Shown piece after piece: positions 21,144 to 30,800 of a DNA stretch of 38,484 nucleotides. The stretch is from a virus. How positions within the stretch are numbered: position 1 is the first letter of the stretch; the number at the start of each line of letters is the position of its first letter. A program made the position numbers and the translations under genes. The notes under the pieces were generated by a model. That model was not told where the DNA came from. It searched no databases and was given only the letters and a program-made list of their open reading frames with translations. The stretch lies in the IMG/VR virus record IMGVR_UViG_3300025632_000035, positions 1 through 38,484 of that record; one strand, 5' to 3'.

Positions 21144-21906
21144 TTTACTATTAGCAGTTTTGCTAACTTTTATACTAACTGTGAGTTCTGTACCTGCGTG
21201 GGGAGATTCAACAAATGATAACAACGCGCAAACAAATTCATCAGGCAGTAATACTCAGATAACAGGTGGGTATACAGCCACTACAACAAACAACAATGAT
21301 GGTCAAACAAATACTACTACCACAACAAACAGTACTACTAATTCAACTACTGGATCTGACATACCTGTAGGGTCGGCAAATGCCCCCTCTTACTCAGCAA
21401 TGAGTCAAGATGTATGTTCTATGGGTATTAGTGGTTCCGTATCTACATTGGGTTTAGGTATTTCGGGGGGCAAACATGTCAGAGATTTGAACTGTGAACG
21501 CATAAAATTATCTAAGGTACTTTTTGACTACGGCATGAAGGTAGCGGCTGTGTCAATTTTGTGTCAAGATGAGCGAGTTTTTGAAGCGATGCTTATGGCA
21601 GGAACTCCTTGTCCGTTTGAAGGTAAGATTGGTAAAGAAGCTATTGACCAATGGGAAAAGTATGATGTTGAAAGACCAGACTATCAAGCTTACGTATCTA
21701 AGTTAGAAACTAGATCTCAGATTGATGCTGAATTAGCGGCTATTGAACAGGCTAAAATTGACCAAGCTATTATGGAACAAGAAGAAGCTGAGCGTCAAAG
21801 AATACTAGCTGAAGAAAAAGCGGCAGAGCAATTACGTTTAGAACAAACAATAGTTGAAACTGATTTAGAAACTAAGGAACAGAGAATAATTAACGTACAC
21901 AACTAA
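21130..21906 (+). CDS. Secreted Ser/Thr/Asn-rich protein with Cys core
   Basis: TTG 21130 with GGAGGT spaced 4 nt gives a perfect signal peptide (MLKNNLLLAVLLTFILTV, cleavage after AWG). The mature part begins with a low-complexity Asn/Thr/Ser region, then a conserved-looking core with cysteines (DVCSMGISGSV, LNCERIKLSK, SILCQDERVFEAMLMAGTPCPFEGKIG), and ends in a charged coiled coil. The core pattern recurs in marine phages in my memory but has no named function. It overlaps the holin gene by 14 nt. Confidence 0.62.
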   Translation: MLKNNLLLAVLLTFILTVSSVPAWGDSTNDNNAQTNSSGSNTQITGGYTATTTNNNDGQTNTTTTTNSTTNSTTGSDIPVGSANAPSYSAMSQDVCSMGISGSVSTLGLGISGGKHVRDLNCERIKLSKVLFDYGMKVAAVSILCQDERVFEAMLMAGTPCPFEGKIGKEAIDQWEKYDVERPDYQAYVSKLETRSQIDAELAAIEQAKIDQAIMEQEEAERQRILAEEKAAEQLRLEQTIVETDLETKEQRIINVHN

Positions 21907-23711
21907 TGCAATATCTTATAGCATTTTTAGTTACTTTTAGTTTTTTGTTTGCTTGGGACAAAGCTTTCTCTACTGAAGTAGACACTGGTAATATATTAAC
22001 CAATTCTACTTTTGGGACAGGCGACACTACAACTACAACAGGTTGGTCAACAAGTGGTGATGACGGTATTCACACTCATGGCGAATGGGGATTTCCATAT
22101 CAAACAGGTATGGATGATAGCGGTGGAGTACTAGCGTTTGAGGGGCATGAGGAAGATAATGTATACCAGGATGTAGATTTAGTTGGTGATGGCCATTTAA
22201 CACAACCAGAAATGAAGCAAGGCTTTACCTCAACCATGGGAGCAGACGTATGGTTTTGGAACAATATAGAAAACACACTTACTCTTAAACAAACTGTTAC
22301 AGGAGCTGATGGCTCAGTATCTACACAAGTTAGAGAGATAACTGGCACCAGCACTACAGATGGTAATACATTTAAAAACTACACAAATGTTTACATTCAA
22401 GGTTCAAATACACAAACAGATATTACAATCAGAGCAGAGTTATTTAATAAAACAGCAGGCACAGCTTATGATAACTCCCATCGTGGGCCAGATGTTGATA
22501 ATGTTACATTAAATATAACGTACAATGAGATACCCCCTATCAATGAAGATGCGCAAGATGCTATAGATGACATAGAAAATAACATACCTAAAATACCAGA
22601 AGATTGGTATGATGATTCTTACGAATATAAGCCCGAAGATGACTGGTCTTGGGAGGATGATTATGTTATAATAGAAGATGATTTTGAGGACTTTATAGAG
22701 TTTGAAGAATATAATACAGAATTTGAAGACTTTGATACAGTAGTTATTGAGGATTTTGAAGAGTTTGAAGTTATTGAATTTGAAGAACCAGGTTTGGATT
22801 TCTTTGAAGAAACTGACTTTGATATGGCACCACCAGAAGATTTTTTTGAAGAAGATTATGGTGATGTTGAAATAATAGAAGAAATATTTGAGGAGGAGTT
22901 TGAAGAAGAGTTTACCGCTTTCTTAGAAGAATCTGGAATGGCTGAAGAATTTGAGGCGTTCCTAGAAGAAGAAGGCATGACTGAGCAGGAGTTTTTTGAA
23001 GAGATAGCTGAGGAGGAGTTTAATGATGAACTTACTGAGGAATCTTTTGAAGAGATTGATGAGCCACTGGAAGATAGCACAACGGAGGAAGAAAGCCTTC
23101 AAGAGGTTGCTGAGAATGAAACAGAGGCAATGGAGCCAGAACAAATGGAGGAACCAGCTTCAGAAACTAAACAAGAAGATAACGTAGCAAATAATGAATC
23201 AGAACCCGAAGAGTCAGAACAAGAAGAACCAGAAGAAAAGGAATCCGATAGCGCAAGCGCTGAGGACACCGAAGTACAGTCAGAAGAAGATGGAGAGCAA
23301 GAAACTGTACGACAGGAAGTGGACTCCGAAGACGGGATTGCTACAGATGTTGCAAAAATAGAGAGCAAAGTTAATAAGAATTTAAAGAATGTAGCTAAGC
23401 AAATAGCTAAAATAGTAAAACAAAACACAAAGAATCTCACAAAAGAAGAATTATTTTTTAAAAATAATAACGGTTTAAGCGCTTATGCTGACCAAAATTT
23501 CTATAAATCAAAACGTATCTATGAAGGTAATGTAGGTTTATTTGAAACACAGGTTGACTTAGGCGCTTATTCCATGCAAATCTATGTAGGGGCTTCACTT
23601 GTAGAATATACGGGCTCAGACCCTATCCAAAAAAGAATAGAAAAATTAGATTTTTTATCTGGACAAAAAGCTGCAATTATGTTAGAATTGCAAGTATTAA
23701 AACAACAATAA
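21906..23711 (+). CDS. Secreted acidic protein with N-terminal beta domain
   Basis: The signal peptide (MQYLIAFLVTFSFLFAW) is followed by a beta-rich domain, about 30-210, that looks like a jelly-roll or carbohydrate-binding module (NILTNSTFGTGDTTTTTGW, YQDVDL, YTNVYIQG). Residues about 215-480 are a very long Glu/Asp/Phe-rich low-complexity stretch (EEFEAFLEEEGMTEQEFFEE repeats), then a basic helix and a short C-terminal domain. Export is clear. Function is unknown, and Ca2+ or envelope binding is speculative. It starts 1 nt over the previous stop. Confidence 0.68.
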   Translation: MQYLIAFLVTFSFLFAWDKAFSTEVDTGNILTNSTFGTGDTTTTTGWSTSGDDGIHTHGEWGFPYQTGMDDSGGVLAFEGHEEDNVYQDVDLVGDGHLTQPEMKQGFTSTMGADVWFWNNIENTLTLKQTVTGADGSVSTQVREITGTSTTDGNTFKNYTNVYIQGSNTQTDITIRAELFNKTAGTAYDNSHRGPDVDNVTLNITYNEIPPINEDAQDAIDDIENNIPKIPEDWYDDSYEYKPEDDWSWEDDYVIIEDDFEDFIEFEEYNTEFEDFDTVVIEDFEEFEVIEFEEPGLDFFEETDFDMAPPEDFFEEDYGDVEIIEEIFEEEFEEEFTAFLEESGMAEEFEAFLEEEGMTEQEFFEEIAEEEFNDELTEESFEEIDEPLEDSTTEEESLQEVAENETEAMEPEQMEEPASETKQEDNVANNESEPEESEQEEPEEKESDSASAEDTEVQSEEDGEQETVRQEVDSEDGIATDVAKIESKVNKNLKNVAKQIAKIVKQNTKNLTKEELFFKNNNGLSAYADQNFYKSKRIYEGNVGLFETQVDLGAYSMQIYVGASLVEYTGSDPIQKRIEKLDFLSGQKAAIMLELQVLKQQ

Positions 23712-23715
23712 TTAT

Positions 23716-24219
23716 ATGAAAATTATAGAAAAACTCTCAACATATGCCGCATTAATCGGCGTAATTGGAGCCATCGGTGGAGGCTTCTACACATGGGGCC
23801 AGTTCAATACTAGGCTTGATGCAATAGAATCAGCACCATCTGTTGACTTATCACCACTAACAGCCAAAGATAAAGAATTAGCTAACAAGATAGATGAAGC
23901 TTTACTATATGCCAATGAATACAAAGTAGACTTAATTGACAGAATTAAGAAGGTAGATGATAAAATCAAACCTACTGATTTAACTTTAGTATTTAAAGAA
24001 ATTGGCAAGATTAGAGAACAAATAGCTATGCTACCAGAGCCTGCTGATCTACAACCTATTTTAGAACAACTTCAAATGTTAGAAGAATATGGTTGGGAAT
24101 TAGAAGAGGATGTTGAAGAGTTAAGCAAACAAGTTGCAATCGTATCTAAAGAAAACGAACTACAAGATATTCAAATAGAAGAAGTTAAAACTTTAAACAG
24201 TAATCCGCTCGGCGGCTAA
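23716..24219 (+). CDS. Membrane-anchored coiled-coil protein (spanin-like topology)
   Basis: One N-terminal transmembrane helix (about 9-27, LSTYAALIGVIGAIGGGFYTW) is followed by a long charged coiled coil. The arrangement suits an inner-membrane spanin or a lysis regulator at the end of a lysis block, but no separate outer-membrane lipoprotein with a lipobox was seen. The gene ends in a 4-nt overlap with the convergent minus-strand gene. Confidence 0.6.
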   Translation: MKIIEKLSTYAALIGVIGAIGGGFYTWGQFNTRLDAIESAPSVDLSPLTAKDKELANKIDEALLYANEYKVDLIDRIKKVDDKIKPTDLTLVFKEIGKIREQIAMLPEPADLQPILEQLQMLEEYGWELEEDVEELSKQVAIVSKENELQDIQIEEVKTLNSNPLGG

Positions 24220-24227
24220 TCTTTTTT
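24205..24227 (+). terminator. Short terminator-like hairpin at the convergence
   Basis: CCGC (24205-24208) pairs with GCGG (24212-24215) around TCG, and TTTTTT follows at 24222-24227. The stem is only 4 bp, but GC-rich. It lies where plus- and minus-strand transcription meet, so it may end the lysis block transcript. Confidence 0.4.
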
Positions 24228-24899
24228 ATCGTTAAGTTTTTGATTTATTATTTTTTGTTCTAACTTATTACCATAACTTATAATAGCATCAATAGCTTCA
24301 TCAGATGAAGTAAGTCCTCTATCTCTAAGATATTTACCTATATACCATCTGGCATTTTCTGCTGTTTGAGAATCGGCATATTTAGTATCCATTGCACGAA
24401 CAAATACCTCTTCAGTTATAGCACTATTTTTAATTATGTCAGACGACATTTGATCATCTACACCTCTGTGACGGGCTTCATGCAGTAAAGTTCCTAAACC
24501 CTTTGGGCTATTCCATTGAGTATCATATACAGCAATAATATCTTTATCCCTAACCTCACGTTCAGGCCCTTTATCAGGATCTTCATAAAATTTTCTAGGG
24601 CCATGCTTAGCGTAATCTTCTGCATATTCTTCAACGCCCCCTATATATGTTGGATAAGTACTAGGATAATTACTTGGCACATATTGACCACCCACCCTTA
24701 ATTTAGGAGCGTTCTTATTCATTAGTTGATATACATAATCAGAATCTAAATCTTCTAAAGGGTCTAGCTGTGTCATCTTAAACAAATCATCAAGGTACCT
24801 GTAATTTCTCTCATCAGATAATTCATGTGGCCCAGTAGCATCCTTAAGTTGAATAGGCTCAGGTGGTCTTTTTAAATCTACTTTATATTTATCAACCAT
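24216..24899 (-). CDS. Zincin-like metallopeptidase, virion-associated
   Basis: Residues 138-146 (LLHEARHRG) give an HExxH motif (His140, Glu141, His144), with downstream acidic residues at 163-164 (TEEVF) as possible third ligands. The fold would be a minimal zincin, possibly acting in the virion or on peptidoglycan. It lies directly downstream of the giant virion protein with an 8-nt overlap, suggesting it is packaged or coupled with it. No signal peptide is present. Confidence 0.6.
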   Translation of the reverse strand: MVDKYKVDLKRPPEPIQLKDATGPHELSDERNYRYLDDLFKMTQLDPLEDLDSDYVYQLMNKNAPKLRVGGQYVPSNYPSTYPTYIGGVEEYAEDYAKHGPRKFYEDPDKGPEREVRDKDIIAVYDTQWNSPKGLGTLLHEARHRGVDDQMSSDIIKNSAITEEVFVRAMDTKYADSQTAENARWYIGKYLRDRGLTSSDEAIDAIISYGNKLEQKIINQKLNDKKD

Positions 24900-27800
24900 C
24901 TAGTCCCAACCTAATTCTAAGATTTCTTTTTTCATTAAAGAATTTTTTGTTTTGTTTTTCTAATCTATAATCAGTATAAAGTTCCATTTTAGCTTGATCT
25001 TGCAAACGGTCAATGTCTGGTATAAAAACCAAATTAGGGGGCACTTTAGAATTAAATCTAATTATTTCTTCAGTCAATTTCTGTATCTGTTCTTGCCCTT
25101 TGCGCATTCTAGAAGTATCACCTTCTTTGTTGCCTATAATAATTTCTTTAAAAGCGTTTGTTAGTCTAGTATTCATTCGACCTTTGTAAGCACTAGTAGC
25201 GCCACCTATTTTCTTTTCTAAAAACACAGCTTCTCTAGCCGCGGCAATTTTATTAGGTGCAAATCCAGCCGCTTTTAAAACTGCATCACTAAATCCTAAA
25301 TCATCACGCAACAATATTCCTCGCCCACTGTAAGCTTCACCTGTAAAGGCATACATGCCCCCCTTGTACGCATTTCGTATGAAGTTAGGAAACATTTTAG
25401 ATATAACCTCTCCATAATTGCCTTCTCTTATGCCATCATTTGCTATACCTTGAGCTGCTGTTATAAATACAGAACCTGGTGCTCCTAAAAATGCTTCTGC
25501 TCGTACACCTGTATTTAATCCAGCAATTGAAGCCAGTGCCCTAACTTGTGTAGACCATGGTAAGTTTCCTAAACCAACACGTCTTGATATATCCATATTA
25601 GCGTATGCGTTAAAAGCTCCTGATGTAGCAAAGGTAATCATCCGAGGACTAAATCCTACTTCATATAACATTTTTCTAAACTCATCTCTTATATCGGAAT
25701 CAATTCCTGTGTAGTATGAACGTACTATATTAACAAAGTCTTCTGCATCTTCACCACCTGGGACTGCAAAAACACCACCAGTAATCATAAGTGCAAGCAA
25801 CATCTTAGCAACCATTCTTCTATTCATTTTATTTTGAGTTTTAGATCTGTTAGGGTATGTTGTTTCAATTGTGTAACCCCCTTCTTTTTTTCTTATTACA
25901 GGCAAATTCATATAATTTACGTATTGACCAACCATTTGTGATATATAAGTCATAAATAATCCAATAGCAGAACCCCACTTTCGTCCAATCAATTGTCTAT
26001 TTATTTTTCCAAATACGCCAAAATTTTTATTGGTTACATATCTAGCTAATATTTCTGGTGTCAGTTTACCTTTATTATGTTCTATTTGAAATTGAAAATC
26101 TGCATCGTCTTCAAATAATAGTCGAGCATTGTCCAACATGCTTGGGTCATCAGTTGACATCCTGTACGCAGCAATAAATCCTGTTATACGTGAAAAAGCT
26201 TCCATACTATTAAATGCACCACCTATCAAAGTATTTTCTGCCGCACGTAAACTTCTAGCGTACAAATTCCCACCTAACATTTCTGTTATACCTGCTTCTT
26301 GAATAGCTTGTCCTTGTTTGATTGTACCATCAGCAATTGCTCTAGTAATAGCTTTGCCTAATCCAGGTCTGTCATCTGGAACTTTGTCGACATTTAAGAG
26401 CGCATCATTATATGAGCTTCCTTGAGTTATACCTCTTCCAACCATTTTTGATGCTGAAGCAACAGCTTTACTTAAAGCCAATGATGTTTTTACCGCTCCA
26501 GGCCCTGGTACAAAACTAGGATTAGTAAGCTCGGATAACATAGGGCCTGTATTTTGTATAGCTGAAAATATTTGTAAAAATGCTGAAGATATGTTGCCCC
26601 CCAGATACCACCAAAAACCCAATCTTCTAAGAGCAGCATGTTCTTGAACAGGACTATCTGCGTAGTCCATCCATTTAGTAATTAGCTTTTCTAAATTTGG
26701 ATCTTTAGTTTCTCTATTTTCTTTTCCTTTTGCATAGGAATCCGCATTTCTATAAGCTATTGAAATTTTTTTATTAAATCTATTTTTTGCAGTTTGAGCT
26801 GCCGCTGCTGAAATAAATTGCAGTGTTGATCTGGTAAAGTCTGTTTCATAGCCAGGCACACCTTCCATACCTACGCTTTTATCTTTGGGCATATAAAAAT
26901 ATTGAAAACCTGCAGTATAGTTATTTGTTTTTTCTTGCAATTCTAAAATAGTTAATTTTAATTTTTTATTTACTTCACTTCTAACTTCATTATATACTTT
27001 GGCATTGCTATCTGACAAAAAGCTGGAAACTTCATCTGCAGCTGATATTTCTCGTTTGTATAAATTTCTTAATTCTTCTATAGTAACTTTTTCTGGTTTA
27101 CTTACAGTCGCATCTGGGTATTGTAAAACCAATTCATTGTATTTTTGTCTTGCTTTTCCTGCAGTTCCTATTCCAAATGGAGTTTCACTTTCTATTTGTT
27201 CATATCGTATTAAACGACCTTGATCATCTTTTACAGCAATATAATAAGTACCATATCTAGACATTGGCGCATAATATCCTACAGATCTATCTTTGTAACG
27301 TTTAGCTTCTTTTATAAAACCATCTGTTATAAATTCTTGAGTGTTGTTTAAATCAGTCAATTCTTGTTCACTCATATATAAATTAGATTCTATTCCATAT
27401 AGTCTATTTTGATAATTGATACCTATCTGATTTAATAAATTTAAAACTCCCTGGCCTTCTTCTAATTCAAATTGTTCTACAAAAGCATTTTGCTCTTCTT
27501 CTGTCATTTGATTTAAGTCAGGTAATTGACCATTGTTTGGTAAAAATTTATTTACTAAACTAATGCCATCAATAAGGTGATCGCCATATTCACCAGAAAT
27601 TTGATCTTTTAGTATAGTTTTATTGACTGTAGCTATAACTCTATCATAGTCTTCAAAAGCTTCTGCTACATCACCTGTTAGTATAACTACTTCCCCTGCC
27701 TGAACAGAATTATTTTTATCACTACTAGCCGCAGGTGCTGTGAGTATAATTTGACCTTCTCTGTTTCTAGTATATTTAGTGTCAGTCATTAAAGCAATTA

Positions 27801-30800
27801 TGTGTGCTTTTGTTAGAGCTTCTTTTGCTGCAGGGTCTTGTTGTATTTGTAAATATTTTCTGCTTAATTCGCTTGCAAAATATTGAGTTAATTCGTTAGT
27901 ATAACTATTTCTTTTTTGTACAAAATTCCACAACGGTGTAAATGCTGGGTAATCAACAGCAAGTCTAGAATAATGTGCTATAAATTTATATAAGCTTCCT
28001 AGTTTTGCTGGAGTTACAGCGCCCCCTTTGACATATGGGTCATTCATTTGTACAGAATACTTTTCTACATCTCGTAGAATTTTTCTTTTCTCTGCTCTAT
28101 TAAGAGGTGTATATTGTTCAGAAGGAGGTGCCCCTGGATCATTATACATTTTAGACTGTTTAGTGCTACCTGTTTCTTTTATTGCTCTTATTGTTTTTCC
28201 AACAATTTTAGCATTGGGAAATATTGTTTTTATATCTTCTAAGTAACTTGTTAACTTTTTATTTTGTTGATAACCTTTGGTAGTGTATTTACCAACACCT
28301 GTACCATCGCCTTCGTAATTAGTAATAACAACTGTACCTCCGATTTTTAAAGCGTTTTTAGCTTGTAATAAAATTGTTTTTTGATTTTGTGCATTCTCTT
28401 CTGGTATTACATTTAAAACATTATTAATAGTAACTGTGTCAGATTTACCATTAGCCGCTCTGGACACAGTTTCATTATTTTGTTTTTCTGTTCTATTATA
28501 AGGATCGTATATATAATTTTTAACGCCTTTTTCATTTAGAAAAATGGTAGCATTGTTAAATTTGCCACCACCTATATCCATGTTAATTGTATTTTCTTTC
28601 CAAAAATTTTGTTTATCCAAGATATTAAATACTGCTGCTTTTCTGGTTTTGTTAATAGAGGTCTCTTCTGAAGTTACCACCTGTTCTTTTGTTTTCCATA
28701 AATCTACAGAATATGATTCTACTCTACCGTCCGCAGTTGCTTGGTATGACTTGTCTCGGTTGCCTATTATACCTGCATCAATCATTTCAAATATATCAGT
28801 TACATTACCAAAGTCCGCCCCCCTTAGAGAGTCAGCTAATGCATAAATAAATGCTTTTATTCTTTGAAATGCTCTACCTAGAATTGTGCCTGTGTTAAAA
28901 CGATTGACCATGTGAGCTGCAAATGCTTCAGATATAGCCTCTTCTGCTTGCTCTTCTAAATTTAAATTAGGATATTTTGTTTTAATGTCAAACTGTTCTA
29001 TCCAAGTATCTAATGCCGCTTTTCGCAATCTAGCATATTCTTGTGGTGTAAATAAACCTAAATCTTTTAATGCGTGAATAACTTCATGGTGCAGAGTGTA
29101 TAATGTTGCATCTTGATTGTTTTCATAAATATTAATATCAGGTCTTGCATTTAAAGCAATTTGTACTAATCGTTGACCTACTAAATATTTACCGTTAACT
29201 TCAAAACCTTCTTGAGAAAGAACTTTATCAAATACATCTAATTGAACTGTGCTTAAGCCTAGAGCATCTAATCTTCTTCTTAAGAGTTGTGCAACTTTAA
29301 GTGTGTTGTTTTTAAATCTTTCCTGCAAACGTGGTTGAGTGTTAGACATAACTGACCATCTTTCTGCCTTGGCAGAAACTTTAGTAGTCTTTGTAATAAT
29401 CTCTGTTTGTTCTAATCTTTTACGTAAGGCAGTTAGTCCTTTTACCGTTCCGTTGAATGCGTTCCAATTAAATATTGGTTCTATGCTTAATGAAGCAAGC
29501 AATTCATTTAGTCTAGCTCTATTTCTAGTTGCACTTAAAATTAGATTTTCGTATGCTGCAATCTTTTCTTCAACAGGTTTTCTTACAGCTGCCTCTTGAG
29601 ATAATAACCTAGGGTCATTCTTTAATGTAATTAAATTACTTTCTGCAGACATTATTGCTTTAGGTGAACCTACAGGAAGAAAGGCAAGGGGGGCACCTTT
29701 TGGTGTAAATGGATTCTGTAATAAATGTTCCCCTCTGTTTTTTATATCTTTTAATTCTTGTTTTAATTGAGCTTTTCTAAATAAGTTAAACTCACTATTT
29801 ACTTCTTTTTGTTTTTGTTTTATTAATTCTACAAAAGATTCGTAGTGAGGCGAGCCTGCAATCTTCCAACCTCTAAAGTCTAGCAACATTGCAAGTTCTT
29901 TTATTTCACGCAATCTTTGAGATACGCTCATATTAAATACAAACATAGGGCCTGCGTTGGGGTCAGCTAAGTCACTGCCTGTTATACTAGTTTTTTCTTC
30001 TTTACTTAGTGGTTGAATTATTTGAATTTTTGGATCTTGAGGTTGATTTACTTCTCTGCGCGCAGGAGGTACTACATCTTCAAAACGTCTGTTATTATCA
30101 ATTATGTCTCTGAGTTTTCTTCTGCCCCTAGTAATAAAATCTGTTACTGGTAAAACATCATCTCGGTAACCTTGAATAACTTCTTCACCAAAAGGGCCGT
30201 TAAATCCTAATTTTCTTAATTGTTTGTTGTCTTCTTTAGATAATTTGTTTTCTTTTTGTTCTGAAGCTAAATCAACAATGTTTTGTTTTCTTAAAGAGGG
30301 CCAAAATTTATTTACACTTTCACGAAGAGAATCACCTTCTAACTCGTCAAACTGTTGAGACCATCCTGGTAATAAATATTCTGGATATTGTGTTGGTCGC
30401 ACAATTGGTTGATCTTCTTCTGCTTCATTTTCTAATTCAGCTTCTAATGTATCTGCTTGTTTTTGATTTTTTCTGTCTTGTTCTAGTTGAACTGAAATTC
30501 TCTCAACTTCTTTTTCTCTATTTAAAAAAGAATCTACAGTTTTATTTGTAGAATCATTTATAACTCCTGTTTGTTGTAATTTCTTTTTTGCTTCTGAATA
30601 CTTTTGTCTTGTTTCAATATTGTCATCTAATATTAAATCTGCTTCATCGTTGTATTTATAATTAATTCCTTTTACTTCGTTATTTACTTTAGGAATTTTT
30701 TTAAAGATTACACTTTTTTCACTAGCTGGTATAAATATGGAAGTAGCGCTCCCATCTGCTGATGCGGTTTTTCCTTCGTACTCAACGATAAGTGTTTCGA

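Noticed and set aside
22856-23440. Open minus-strand Ser-rich frames opposite the acidic protein
   Set aside because: They are mirror frames of the Glu/Asp-rich codons and have no ribosome sites.
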